A stretch of 64,000 nucleotides of DNA from Rhodospirillales bacterium BBD 1991-14 (GCA_001657395.1 LYSY01000007.1:124001-188000), one strand, 5' to 3'; shown: positions 8,559 to 16,997, counted from the first letter of the stretch. Numbers and translations are program-made. The notes: a model not told the origin generated them from the sequence alone.

Positions 8559-9092
8559 CTAGAAGCCCGCAGCGATCTCCCGGGCGCAGCGGCGCAGCAC
8601 CTCCGGGTCACGGCGCGTGCGGGCGATCACTAAAGCCCCTTCCAGCGCGGCAACGACGGTCTGGGCACTGAGGCCTTCATGGTCCGGCCCAAAGACGCTC
8701 TCCAGCCAGCCGCAGAGTTCGGCGAAGTAGCCGGAAACCTCCGCCACCACGTTGCGCGGCAGGGCATCGCTTTCGGCGCCGAGAAGGCAGCAGAGGCACA
8801 TCAGATCGTGGGTCTCGTTGGCCTCTACGAAAAGTGCGGCCAGCCGCTCGACGGCCTGACGCGCAGAACAGTCTTGCGGCGAGCCCAGAGCCTCCAGGGT
8901 GCGCCGGCGGTAGCGCTGCACCAGACGCGCCGCGAGATCGCCCTTGTTGGGAAAATGGTAGTGGACGCTGGCGCTCTTGACGCCAACGTCCCCGGCCAGA
9001 TCGCGAAAACTGAACCCCCGGTAGCCGGCACGCCTTGCGCGCCACTCTGCCGCGGCCAGGATCGCCTCTGCCGTATCCTCGGCTTTCTGCAT
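8559..9092 (-). CDS. TetR family transcriptional regulator
   Basis: A 177-aa protein with the N-terminal helix-turn-helix of TetR regulators (FSFRDLAGDVGVKSASVHYHFPNKGDLAARL, given here as the span at residues about 25-55) and a C-terminal ligand or dimer domain with MCLCCLLGAES, a pattern seen in the AcrR-like branch. GGAG precedes the ATG by six bases. It is divergent from the SDR at 9190. The region between them has two copies of a candidate operator, one over its own -10, so autoregulation and control of the SDR gene are likely. Inducer unknown. Confidence 0.9.
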   Translation of the reverse strand: MQKAEDTAEAILAAAEWRARRAGYRGFSFRDLAGDVGVKSASVHYHFPNKGDLAARLVQRYRRRTLEALGSPQDCSARQAVERLAALFVEANETHDLMCLCCLLGAESDALPRNVVAEVSGYFAELCGWLESVFGPDHEGLSAQTVVAALEGALVIARTRRDPEVLRRCAREIAAGF

Positions 9093-9101
9093 TTCTTTCT
9101 C

Positions 9102-9176
9102 CTACCTATCGAAAGATAGATGTTGAAATCGCCCTATTCAAGGCTACATGCGTTTTCTCTACCTACTGATAGATAC
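9102..9176. promoter_or_regulatory. TetR/SDR divergent control region with two operator copies
   Basis: Two 18-base sites share CTACCTA-N2-GA-N-AGATA: 9102-9119 and 9159-9176. Four of the eighteen positions differ. The first contains the inverted repeat CTATC-GAAA-GATAG. On the minus strand TTGAAT (9141-9136) and TATCTT (9118-9113) have a 17-base spacer and form a likely tetR promoter whose -10 lies inside the first site. The second site lies close to the SDR start, where it could block that transcript. Confidence 0.55.
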
Positions 9177-9189
9177 AGGACGTTAAGAC

Positions 9190-9999
9190 ATGACGACGTC
9201 GCAGAACTCAAGCGAAGCGAACGGCGCAGGCGCCGCAGAGAAAATCAGCCTCATCGTCGGAGGCTCGACGGGCATGGGTCGGGCCGTGGCCCGGCTGCTG
9301 GCCGCGGAGGGCCGCCGGATCGTGCTGATCGCCAGGGATGCCGGGCGCCTGGCCGAAGCCAAGACCGAGATCGAGGCCGCTACCGGCGCGACGGTGGAGA
9401 CCCGCTCGGCCGACCTCTACGATCAAGGCGAGACCCAGGCACTGATCGACAGCATCGCCGGCGACGACCGCCACATCGACCAGCTTGTGAACGCTGCCGG
9501 CACCTTCTTCCCCAAGGCCTTTTTGGAACATGACGGAGGCGACTATGACAAGTACCTGGACCTCAACCGCGCGACCTTCTTCGTCACCCAGGCCGTCGCC
9601 CGTAACATGGTCCGCCACGGCGGCGGCGCCATCGTGAACATCGGTTCCATGTGGGCGCGCCAGGCAATCAAGGCAACGCCCTCCTCGGCCTATTCCATGG
9701 CCAAGGCGGGGCTGCACTCCCTGACCCAGCACCTGGCCATGGAGCTTGGCGAGCACGGCATCCGCGTGAACGCCGTCTCCCCCGCCGTGGTCGCCACGCC
9801 GATCTACGGCGCCTTCATCGACCCTGAGAAGATCGAAGAAACCCTGAGCGAAGGCTTCGACACCTTTCACCCCCTCGGGCGCATCGGCCAGAGCGAAGAC
9901 GTCGCCCGGCACGTCGCCTTCCTGCTGTCCGACAAGGCCGGCTGGACCACCGGGGCCATCCACGACGTCGACGGCGGCGTGATGGCCGGCCGGAACTAA
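9190..9999 (+). CDS. SDR family oxidoreductase (classical)
   Basis: A 269-aa classical short-chain dehydrogenase/reductase. It has a cofactor loop [13 protein letters not shown] (residues about 21-33), LVNAAGTF for the NNAG-type motif, the catalytic Ser in IVNIGSMW, and the catalytic pair in [10 protein letters not shown]. The C-terminal [13 protein letters not shown] is the standard cofactor-side closure. The basic residues after the second strand (ARDAGR) suggest NADP. A Ser/Asn-rich lead of about 18 residues precedes the fold. Control by the divergent TetR is inferred. Substrate unknown. Confidence 0.9.
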   Translation: MTTSQNSSEANGAGAAEKISLIVGGSTGMGRAVARLLAAEGRRIVLIARDAGRLAEAKTEIEAATGATVETRSADLYDQGETQALIDSIAGDDRHIDQLVNAAGTFFPKAFLEHDGGDYDKYLDLNRATFFVTQAVARNMVRHGGGAIVNIGSMWARQAIKATPSSAYSMAKAGLHSLTQHLAMELGEHGIRVNAVSPAVVATPIYGAFIDPEKIEETLSEGFDTFHPLGRIGQSEDVARHVAFLLSDKAGWTTGAIHDVDGGVMAGRN

Positions 10000-10011
10000 C
10001 CCGCCGACAAA

Positions 10012-10053
10012 GGCCGGGCCTTCAGGACAGAAACCGTCCCGAAGGCCCGGGCC
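10012..10053 (+). terminator. Hairpin after the SDR gene (copy 1 of an inverted pair)
   Basis: Arms 10012-10028 (gggccttcaggac core) and 10036-10053 (gtcccgaaggccc core) form a long stem with a 7-base loop. There is no T-run. A near-identical hairpin lies in inverted orientation at 11076-11113; about 33 of 35 core bases agree. Confidence 0.6.
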
Positions 10054-10142
10054 AAGTAGACCTAGAGCGGTGCAAAAGCCGGAGGTCCCGACTTCTTCAA
10101 GCTTCAGGTGTGCAGGAATGAACTCTTAGGTGCTGGCCCATC

Positions 10143-10913
10143 TTAAGTTGCCTGCGCAGCAATCGCCTTAGAGTTGCCTGGGCACTCCGCGGCATCCAAA
10201 CCTGGAAGGTCGACTAGGATGTCGTAGATCTCCTTCTCGCCGTCCTCGTTCGTTATCCAGCAGAAGCGACCCACGTGATAAGCGTATCGGGTGCCGTCAC
10301 TATAACTGAGAGATATCGTACCCCCTCCACTAATCTCCGCATTTAGTTTAGGTGCACCGTCTTCTTCTTTGGTCAGGGTCCAGTCGATGCCCGTCTTGCC
10401 TTCCAACTTTTGCGTGTACCTGTGATCGTAAACCGTGGCCATCAAGAGAACGATCCGGTAATCGGGGTCCGATGCCAGTTGATCTAGGATTTTTGAGTTT
10501 TCATCTGAGTTGAGCTGGTCGCGGAGTTGCCAAACATTGGTGACCTTGAAGATGCTGAAACTTCCCTTGTTCTGCTCCTCGGTTTGGAGCTTGCCGGCTA
10601 GCTTCAGATTGCCGATTTGGCCCGCCTCTCCTGATGTCGCATTCGCTTCGAGTGCCCTGGTGCTCATCGCATCCAAGGCAATTGACGCTGTCTGCGTTAC
10701 CTCAATATTGGCCCATTCTGGCTGAGCTTTGATCTCGAAATGGTTGCGTCCGCTACGGCGGAGAAGCCCGATTGAGCCGATGAAGGCCTCGTGAGCAGCC
10801 TTTGTCCGGTAACGTTCACTCTGGAATTCGAAGTACGGATCGTTTGGCGAAAAGACGCTAGAGCAGCCCGTCACCGTCAGCCCGATTACAGCAGATATCA
10901 GTGCACTCCTCAT
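10143..10913 (-). CDS. Orphan lipoprotein, function unknown
   Basis: The ATG at 10913 follows GGGGGAA and gives a lipoprotein signal, MRSALISAVIGLTVTGCSS, with lipobox V-T-G-C; residues 1-17 would be removed and Cys18 lipidated. The mature part (about 240 aa) has no family I recognise: an N-terminal SERYRTKAAHEAF helix, a central Asp/Asn-rich stretch, beta-rich segments such as ISLSYSDGTRYAYHVGRF, and a C-terminal pair of cysteines (CWITN and AECPGN). Base composition and codon use (many A/T-ending codons) differ visibly from both neighbours. It lies alone between two inverted hairpin copies. Recent acquisition is a fair inference. Confidence 0.7.
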   Translation of the reverse strand: MRSALISAVIGLTVTGCSSVFSPNDPYFEFQSERYRTKAAHEAFIGSIGLLRRSGRNHFEIKAQPEWANIEVTQTASIALDAMSTRALEANATSGEAGQIGNLKLAGKLQTEEQNKGSFSIFKVTNVWQLRDQLNSDENSKILDQLASDPDYRIVLLMATVYDHRYTQKLEGKTGIDWTLTKEEDGAPKLNAEISGGGTISLSYSDGTRYAYHVGRFCWITNEDGEKEIYDILVDLPGLDAAECPGNSKAIAAQAT

Positions 10914-11075
10914 CGTTCCCCCATCCCCTCTCGGTTGAAACATAGTGAAATTGATTATCGAGTACTGACAGCTTTTGGTATAGTTCGCAACAGTTATTTC
11001 AACCTTCCGAGCATTTGATCGCAGAGCCAACGGCAGCTTGACGGCCGGGCAGAATCGGGAAGCAGAGACAAATGT

Positions 11076-11113
11076 CGGGTCTTCGGGACGGCTTCTGTCC
11101 TGAAGGCCCAGGC
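11076..11113 (-). terminator. Hairpin after the LysR gene (copy 2 of the inverted pair)
   Basis: gggtcttcgggac pairs with gtcctgaaggccc around a 7-base loop. Read on the minus strand it matches the hairpin at 10012-10053 almost base for base, so both copies stand in the same orientation relative to the gene they follow (SDR and LysR). It starts 28 bases after the LysR stop. Confidence 0.55.
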
Positions 11114-11140
11114 AGGCTCAAACGCCGGCCGGAATGCGCT

Positions 11141-12052
11141 TCAGGCCAGGCCGTCGGAACTGTCCTGATCCAGCCGCAGCAAAGCTTCACGCAGGAGCGA
11201 GGCTGCCGGACCCGGCAGCGGACCGCTGCGCCGGATGAGGTAGACGGGCATGCGGGTCAGACCGCCTTTGCCGATTCCCCGCGGTGCGAGTCGTACGAGC
11301 CGGCCGCCGGCAATGTCGGCCGCCACGAGGTGGGCCGGCATGTTGCCCCAGCCGACACCGGCCAGCAGAAGCGCGCGCTTGGTCTCCAGGTCGTCCACCC
11401 GCCAGGCCCTGCTGCCGCCCGCTCCGTAGGCGATGCCCGCTGTCACCTCGGTGGGATCGGCGATCAGGATGTTGAGCTGGTCGCCAACGTCGGCCGGCGC
11501 CTCACGGCCGGCCAGCGGGTGGTCCGGTGCGGCCACGGCAAGCAGCGTCACCTCACCCGCCGCCTCCATGATGACGGCGTCGTCGCGGATCTCGTCGGAG
11601 ACGGAGAGACCGAACAGGCTGCCGCGGTCGCGGACGGCCACCAGCGGGCCGCCGAGGGCCGCCGTCCGGACCCGGATGGCGACTTCGGGAAAGGTGCCGT
11701 GAACGCGGCCGAGCGCCGCCGCAACGCGGTCGGAGGGAACGAAAGGATCGACCGCGATGTCGAGGCTGGACTCGATGCCGGTGCGGAAACTGCGGGCGCG
11801 CGCTTTGATGCCCTCGGCCTGCGCCAGCACGCGGCGCGCGTCGCCCAGAAGCGTGCGGCCCTCCGCCGTCAGAACCGGCCGGTAGCCGCGCCGGTCGAAC
11901 AGCGTCACGGCGAGCTGACTCTCAAGAGAGGCCACCGCATGGCTGATGGCGGACTGGGCACGTCCGAGGCGCGCGGCCGCCGCGCGAAAGCTGCCCGCAT
12001 CGGCAATGGCGACCAGAACACGCAGCTGGTCGAGGGTCAGGCCATCAAGCAT
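11141..12052 (-). CDS. LysR family transcriptional regulator
   Basis: A 303-aa LysR protein. The winged HTH occupies residues about 4-63 (LTLDQLRVLVAIADAGSF, AAARLGRAQSAISHAV, LFDRRGYRPVLT), followed by a linker helix and a periplasmic-binding-protein-like effector domain. It diverges from the NmrA-family gene at 12165 with 112 bases between, the standard layout for a LysR regulator and its target operon (12165-14859). Effector unknown. Confidence 0.92.
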   Translation of the reverse strand: MLDGLTLDQLRVLVAIADAGSFRAAAARLGRAQSAISHAVASLESQLAVTLFDRRGYRPVLTAEGRTLLGDARRVLAQAEGIKARARSFRTGIESSLDIAVDPFVPSDRVAAALGRVHGTFPEVAIRVRTAALGGPLVAVRDRGSLFGLSVSDEIRDDAVIMEAAGEVTLLAVAAPDHPLAGREAPADVGDQLNILIADPTEVTAGIAYGAGGSRAWRVDDLETKRALLLAGVGWGNMPAHLVAADIAGGRLVRLAPRGIGKGGLTRMPVYLIRRSGPLPGPAASLLREALLRLDQDSSDGLA

Positions 12053-12060
12053 GATCAGTT

Positions 12061-12075
12061 CAATAGATCATATTG
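12061..12075. promoter_or_regulatory. Candidate LysR binding site
   Basis: CAATA-GATCA-TATTG is an inverted repeat with 5-bp arms just upstream of the LysR start and within the divergent gap. Position and A/T-rich dyad fit a LysR autoregulatory site; no other support. Confidence 0.35.
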
Positions 12076-12164
12076 CTCTCGATTTTAGCAATCCCCCGGA
12101 ACCCAACAGCCGACTACATACCCTCCATCCTTGAAAATCTTCAGGAAAACAGCGGAGGATATCC

Positions 12165-13061
12165 ATGACCGAGCCACAGAACCCGATCAAAATCTATGAT
12201 CGGCCCGTTGCGGTCGCCGGCGCCACCGGCAAGCAGGGCGGCGCGGTGGCCAGGCGGCTCCTCGTGCGCGGCCACCGGGTTCGCGCCCTGACCCGAGACA
12301 CAAGCAAGCCCGCCGCACGGGCGCTCGCAGCCATCGGAGCGGAGGTGGTCGAAGCCGACCTGAACGACCGGGCCTCGCTCGACGCCGCCCTGAGGGGCGC
12401 GGGCGCCGTGTTCTCCGTGCAGAATTTCCTGGAGGCCGGGGTGGAGGCGGAAGTGCGGATGGGCCTCGCGCTCACAGAGGCCGCCGCGGCTGCGCAGGTG
12501 GGACATATCGTCTACAGCGGCGCCTCCACCATGGACCGCAACACCGGCGTCCCGCACCTCGACAGCAAGTGGCGGATCGAGCAGCGCGTGCGCGCACTGG
12601 AGGTTCCCTGGACCGTGTTTCGCCCCGCGGCCTTCATGGACAACTGGAATTGGGACCGCGAGGCCATTGAAGGCGACGGCGTGCTGAGCCTGCCGCTGCG
12701 CCCGGACACACCCTATCGCCAGATAGCGGTCGCCGACATTGCGGCGATGGCCGTGACGGCCCTGGAGCAACCGCAGGTCTGGGCCGGGCAGATCGCGCCG
12801 CTGGCCGGCGACGTGGCAACGCCGCTCGAAATCGCCGCGACCTTTGCGCGGGTCCTGGGGCGCGACGTCCGCTACGCGCAGATGTCCTGGGCGACCTGCC
12901 GCGAAACCCAGGGCGAGGACCTGACGCTGATGTACCGCTACTTCGACGACTTCGGCATGGACGGCGTGCCGGCATACCTGCGGCGCTGGCACCCGGAAGC
13001 CCAAAGCCTCGAGGTCTTCCTCCGGGCGCAGGGCTGGGGCGCCGGGGCGGCGGTCGCCTGA
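12165..13061 (+). CDS. NmrA family NAD(P)-binding protein
   Basis: A 298-aa atypical SDR with VAVAGATGKQGGAVARRLL (residues about 10-28, the GATGxQG cofactor motif of NmrA/HSCARG proteins), VFSVQNFLEAGVEAE, HIVYSGAS and VFRPAAFMDNW. NmrA-like proteins bind NAD(P) and act as redox sensors or quinone reductases. GGAGG lies 6-7 bases before the ATG. It is the first gene of a three-gene unit with an MFS pump and a DUF924 protein, divergent from LysR; a small detoxification or efflux operon is a reasonable inference. Confidence 0.88.
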   Translation: MTEPQNPIKIYDRPVAVAGATGKQGGAVARRLLVRGHRVRALTRDTSKPAARALAAIGAEVVEADLNDRASLDAALRGAGAVFSVQNFLEAGVEAEVRMGLALTEAAAAAQVGHIVYSGASTMDRNTGVPHLDSKWRIEQRVRALEVPWTVFRPAAFMDNWNWDREAIEGDGVLSLPLRPDTPYRQIAVADIAAMAVTALEQPQVWAGQIAPLAGDVATPLEIAATFARVLGRDVRYAQMSWATCRETQGEDLTLMYRYFDDFGMDGVPAYLRRWHPEAQSLEVFLRAQGWGAGAAVA

Positions 13062-13081
13062 CCCGGCGGGCGCAACAGCGG

Positions 13082-14257
13082 ATGCCGGCGGCAAACTACG
13101 TTCTGGCCTTGGCGGCTTTTGCGGTCGGAACCCAGACCTATGTGTTCACGGGTCTCTTGTCCGATCTTGCGGCAGACCTCGGGGTCTCGGTCGCCACGGC
13201 CGGCCAGCTCGCCACTGCCTTTGCGGTCACCAGCGCCGTTGCCGCCCCTCTCGTCGCCAATGCTCTCTCCGGCATCGAGCGGCGGCGCGTTCTGATCATC
13301 AGTCTCTTGCTGATCGGGTCGGTGAACATCGGCGCGGCGCTGCTGCCAAGCTTTGAAGCGCTGGTTGCCGCGCGGGTCCTGCTGGCGATCTGCTCATCCG
13401 TCATCATACCCCTGGCCGGTGCCATCGCCGCCTCCCTCGTCGAACCGGACCGGCAGGGCCGCGCCCTTGGGCTCGTGCTTTCCGGATTGACCCTGGCCTT
13501 CATCCTGGGCGTTCCGCTCGGCTCGGTGATCGGGGGACTGTTCGGCTGGCGTGCGACCTTCGTCTTTGCCGGTCTCGTATCGCTGTCGGTCGTCCCGGCG
13601 ATCGCGCGCTGGGTGCCGTGGTCACAGGCCGCGCGCCGCGCCTCAATCGGGAGTTTCGGCGTTCTTGCGCGCCCCGTCGTTGCCCTGGGCCTCGTGGTGA
13701 GCGTCGTCTCCTTTGCGGCCAGCTATCCGGTCTTCGCCTTTATCGGGCCGCTCGCAGAGACCGGCGCGGGACTGGAGAGCGGTGGTATCGCCGCCCTGCA
13801 GGCGATGGCCGGCTTCGGATCGATCCTCGGGATCGTCGTGGGCGGACGCATGGCGGACGGACGCCCCTTTGCGCAAAACACGCGCCGGCTCTTTGCCGGC
13901 CTCGTCGTGTCTCAAGCCGTCTTTTCGCTTTGCTTCCTGGCCCCGCAGCTCGGCAGCCTGTGGATCGCCCTTCCCCTCGGCATCGCCTTCTTCTGCTCGT
14001 CCGCCGTCCTCTTCGCCCTCGGGCCGGTGGTCGAAAAGGTCCTGGTGCAGGCCGAACCTTCGCAGAGTGCACTCACCCTGGCGATGAACACCTCCATGAT
14101 CTATGCCGGCCAGGGGCTCGGGGCGGTGCTCGGCGGCCTGACGATTGCCACGCAGGGCTATGGCGCCCTCGGGGCGCTGGGCGCGCTCATGGCCGCGCCG
14201 GCGCTTGCGGTGGCCCTGATCGTCGGCGCCCGACCATGCAAGGCGCGTCCCGGATGA
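13082..14257 (+). CDS. MFS transporter (AraJ/arabinose-efflux-like)
   Basis: A 391-aa protein with about 12 hydrophobic helices and the signature of drug:H+ antiporter-1 type MFS proteins: LSDLAADLGVSVATAGQL in the first loop region and LSGIERRRVLI at loop 2-3. It begins 20 bases after the NmrA gene and ends in an ATGA with a possible start of the next frame, so co-transcription is very likely. Direction (efflux) is inferred from the subfamily; the substrate is unknown. Confidence 0.88.
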   Translation: MPAANYVLALAAFAVGTQTYVFTGLLSDLAADLGVSVATAGQLATAFAVTSAVAAPLVANALSGIERRRVLIISLLLIGSVNIGAALLPSFEALVAARVLLAICSSVIIPLAGAIAASLVEPDRQGRALGLVLSGLTLAFILGVPLGSVIGGLFGWRATFVFAGLVSLSVVPAIARWVPWSQAARRASIGSFGVLARPVVALGLVVSVVSFAASYPVFAFIGPLAETGAGLESGGIAALQAMAGFGSILGIVVGGRMADGRPFAQNTRRLFAGLVVSQAVFSLCFLAPQLGSLWIALPLGIAFFCSSAVLFALGPVVEKVLVQAEPSQSALTLAMNTSMIYAGQGLGAVLGGLTIATQGYGALGALGALMAAPALAVALIVGARPCKARPG

Positions 14258-14271
14258 AGGGGACCGAAGCC

Positions 14272-14859
14272 ATGTCCGCGGATGGCGGACCCCGCCCGAT
14301 CCTGGACTTCTGGTTCTCCGCCGCGGCCGAACCGAAGTGGTTCTTCGGCGGCAGCGACTTCGACGCGCAGGTCCGCGACAGGTTCTCCGGGACCCTTGCG
14401 CAGGCTGCGGCGGGCGTGCTGGATCATTGGTGTGATGGCGGCCGCCGCTCGGAAGCGCCGGAGGGCCGCCTGGCCCTCATCCTTGTCCTCGACCAGTTCT
14501 CGCGGAACATCCATCGGGATAAACCCGCAGCCTACGCCGGAGACCCAAAAGCCCTTGGCCTCGTCCGGCTGGGACTGCGGCGCGGCGACGACCTGTGGCT
14601 CAAGACCCACCGCCCGGACAGTTGGCGCGCCTTTTTCTACATGCCGTTGATGCACAGCGAGGACCTGGAAGACCAGCGGCGCTGCGTCGATCTGCTCCTG
14701 ACCCACGGCCCGGAAGACGGGGTCGCCTATGCCCGCGCCCATCACGACGTCATTGCGCGTTTCGGCCGCTTTCCGCATCGCAATGCGGTCGTGAATCGCC
14801 GCTCGACTCGAGACGAAGACGTGTTCCTGACCCGCGACGGCAGCCGCTTCGACGGCTAG
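14272..14859 (+). CDS. DUF924 family protein
   Basis: A 195-aa alpha-helical protein of the DUF924 family: ILDFWFSAAAEPKWFFGG near the N-terminus, LILVLDQFSRNIHRDKPAAYAGDP in the middle (family hallmark DQFxRNxxR) and FYMPLMHSEDLEDQ, then FGRFPHRNAV. The biochemical role of the family is not established. I choose the ATG at 14272 because AGGGGA sits about 8 bases before it; an earlier ATG at 14254 overlaps the MFS stop but lacks a ribosome site. Third gene of the LysR-divergent unit. Confidence 0.87.
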   Translation: MSADGGPRPILDFWFSAAAEPKWFFGGSDFDAQVRDRFSGTLAQAAAGVLDHWCDGGRRSEAPEGRLALILVLDQFSRNIHRDKPAAYAGDPKALGLVRLGLRRGDDLWLKTHRPDSWRAFFYMPLMHSEDLEDQRRCVDLLLTHGPEDGVAYARAHHDVIARFGRFPHRNAVVNRRSTRDEDVFLTRDGSRFDG

Positions 14860-15001
14860 GCCTCCGCCGGAGCGGGGAAGAGGCGCGCCCGTTCGGAGCG
14901 CTCTTCACGGGACAGCGGACTGACCCGCAACCGGAACCCTATCCTGCTGGCACCGTGACCAACCCAACCTGATATCTGCAAGTGCGGCAAAGCCGAGAGG
15001 G

Positions 15002-16240
15002 TCAATCCGGATCCAGGGTCTGAAGAAAGCCCGCGAGGCACTCCGCCGAAGCCTGGGCATCCTCGGCGGTGATCGCTTCGTCGGGATGATGACTGAGGCC
15101 GTCCCGGCATCTGGTAAACAGCATCGCCACCGGGCAGAGGTCCGCCATGGCCGAGGCATCGTGCGTGGCGCCGGACATCAGCCGGTGCGGACAGCAACCG
15201 CTCTGAATCAAGGATCGCGCAAGGGCGCCTCTGAGCCCGGGATCGCAGGGAACGGCATTTTGTGCGTAGGTCCTTGTCAGGCGGCACTCCAGACCGCGCC
15301 TCGCGCTAATGGTCTCGACCGCGTCCGAGATCACGGCGCCGGCGGCTTCGCGGATCGAATCCTCCGAGGCACGCAGCTCAATGGAAAACGTCGCCTGGCC
15401 CGGAATGGCGTTCGGAACGTTCGGCAGCAGCGAGACCGAGGCGACGATCCCGACCAGGCCGTCGGTTGCGCGGCAATAGGATTCGACCTCCAGCGCAGCC
15501 TCCGCAGCCCCGGCAAAAGCATCGCGGCGCAGGTCCATTGGCGTCGTGCCGGCGTGGGCGGCCTGGCCGGTCAGCTCCACCGTCCAGCGTTCGATCCCAC
15601 AGATCGCCGTGACGATGCCGACGGGCAGGCCGAGCGATTCGAGGACGGGGCCCTGCTCTATGTGCATCTCCAGGTATCCGAGGAGATCGTCCGGGTCCCG
15701 CCTGGCCGCCGCGATGCCGTCCGGATCGCCACCGAAACCCGACAGAGCCGCTGCAAGGGAAACGCCGTCCTTGTCGGTCTTCAGAAGATTTGCGCTGTCA
15801 AAGGTGCCGGCAAGCGCGCGCGGACCCATCAAGGCCGTCGGAAAGCGCACGCCCTCCTCATCGGCGAAGGCCAGAACCTCCACCGCATAAGGCAGCGTCC
15901 GCTCGCGCAGCGATTCAAGAACCAGGATCGGCAGCGCGATGCCGAAGATGCCGTCATACCTTCCGCCTTGGCGGATGGTGTCCTGGTGGGAGCCGATGAG
16001 CAGCGTCTTGGCGCCCGGCGCAGCGGCCTTGCGTCCGACCAAGGTCCCCGCAGCGTCGATGTGCACCTCGAGGCCGGCCCGCTGCATCCAGGCCGTGATC
16101 ATTTTGTTGGCGCGGCGGTGCTCCTCGGTGAAGGGGCGCCGCGTCACACCGGGCCCGCCTTCGGAGAACTGCGCAATTTCGTCCAGTCGCTGCATCAGGG
16201 TCAGCCCGGTGTCCGCGGGCAAGGTAGGAGACATCAACAT
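15002..16240 (-). CDS. M20-family Zn-dependent amidohydrolase (N-carbamoyl amino acid hydrolase / allantoate amidohydrolase type)
   Basis: A 412-aa metallohydrolase of the AmaB/HyuC/AllC group, which cleaves ureido or amide bonds. Metal-site elements are all present: GSHQDT (His and Asp), GGRYDG (bridging Asp), FADEEG (general base Glu), HIEQGP and the C-terminal SGATHDA. The dimerisation lid region starts at GQAAHAGTTPMDLRRD. The ATG at 16240 has GGAGG 10 bases upstream and overlaps the end of the DUF1028 gene by 7 bases; a second ATG at 16234 is a TGATG alternative. The two enzymes and the divergent ABC transporter form one unit. The substrate is unknown; N-carbamoyl or N-acyl amino acids are plausible. 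Confidence 0.88.
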   Translation of the reverse strand: MLMSPTLPADTGLTLMQRLDEIAQFSEGGPGVTRRPFTEEHRRANKMITAWMQRAGLEVHIDAAGTLVGRKAAAPGAKTLLIGSHQDTIRQGGRYDGIFGIALPILVLESLRERTLPYAVEVLAFADEEGVRFPTALMGPRALAGTFDSANLLKTDKDGVSLAAALSGFGGDPDGIAAARRDPDDLLGYLEMHIEQGPVLESLGLPVGIVTAICGIERWTVELTGQAAHAGTTPMDLRRDAFAGAAEAALEVESYCRATDGLVGIVASVSLLPNVPNAIPGQATFSIELRASEDSIREAAGAVISDAVETISARRGLECRLTRTYAQNAVPCDPGLRGALARSLIQSGCCPHRLMSGATHDASAMADLCPVAMLFTRCRDGLSHHPDEAITAEDAQASAECLAGFLQTLDPD

Positions 16241-16899
16241 CGGTGGGGGTCCTCCAGAGTGGGAACGACGTTGATCCAAGAGGCGTAGGGCTCGGCGGTC
16301 GCAAGGTCATAGATCGCGCTCAGGCGTCCCAAGGGGTCCTGGTCGTAGTCGACGCGCAGATCCAGCGGCGCCCGCTTGGGGTGCACGATCTTTATTGCCG
16401 CCGAAAGCGTGCCGCGGGAATCGCTGCCTGCCGCGATCCCTGCGGCGAGGGTGTCCAGAAGCTGCCGGCCAAAGTCAGCGCGCTTCCCGGCGCCGCCCTG
16501 AAACGCAGCCTCCATTTCGCCGAGCACGGTTTCACTGGCCAGCCAGTTGCCGGCGATCACATAGCCGCGGCCTTCGATCTGACCCTTATGGTCGGTGTTC
16601 TCGGCACCGGTCCAGGCGGCGACGCCGCCCGAGCAATCCAGAACGGAGAGTTGCCGGTGGTCGCGGCCGGTGTCGGCGGCGGTGAGCCGGTCCACCGTGT
16701 CGCGCGCCGAGGCGCCCTGTCCGAGATGGACAAGCGCGTCGTCGCCCCAGAGCGGGCTCACGCTGAAGCCCTGGGTGGCCACGGCACCCGCCCTGGCGGA
16801 GGCGCGCAGGACCCAGGCGCCGACGGCAAGGTTCCCCGTTGCGGCCGCGCAGCCGATCGCGCCGCTTTTTTCGTCCCTTGCTAGAATAGAGAAGGTCAC
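16234..16899 (-). CDS. DUF1028 Ntn-hydrolase-fold protein
   Basis: The GTG at 16899 yields MTFSILARDEKSGAIGCAAA, which matches the usual DUF1028 start; a longer frame would cover the divergent promoter. Length 221 aa. Typical landmarks: VGAWVLRASARAGAVATQ, LSVLDCSGGVAAWTG, GRGYVIAGNWLAS, LDLRVDYDQDPLGRL. DUF1028 proteins have an Ntn-hydrolase-like fold and are often near peptide transporters and amidases, but their reaction is not settled. The N-terminal Thr after Met would be the candidate nucleophile. It is the first gene of the minus-strand arm of the cluster. Confidence 0.88.
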   Translation of the reverse strand: MTFSILARDEKSGAIGCAAATGNLAVGAWVLRASARAGAVATQGFSVSPLWGDDALVHLGQGASARDTVDRLTAADTGRDHRQLSVLDCSGGVAAWTGAENTDHKGQIEGRGYVIAGNWLASETVLGEMEAAFQGGAGKRADFGRQLLDTLAAGIAAGSDSRGTLSAAIKIVHPKRAPLDLRVDYDQDPLGRLSAIYDLATAEPYASWINVVPTLEDPHRC

Positions 16900-16945
16900 C
16901 TTCCGGGATCCTCTGGTTTGCAACGCCAGCGTTTCCGCCGACTTT

Positions 16946-16997
16946 CTGAATTTATCATGATGAACTTGTTTCTGCAAATTTATTATGATAAATTCAG
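16946..16997. promoter_or_regulatory. Symmetric divergent promoter with 16-bp inverted repeat (candidate GntR operator)
   Basis: The arms ctgaatttatcatgat (16946-16961) and attatgataaattcag (16982-16997) are reverse complements except for one base. Each arm holds a TAAATT -10. The rightward promoter is TTGTTT (16966-16971), 17 bases, TAAATT (16989-16994). The leftward one is TTGCAG (16977-16972), 17 bases, TAAATT (16954-16949). The two -35 boxes lie side by side in the centre. A dimeric regulator on the arms would silence both directions at once; the GntR gene at the end of the transporter operon is the natural candidate. Confidence 0.6.
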
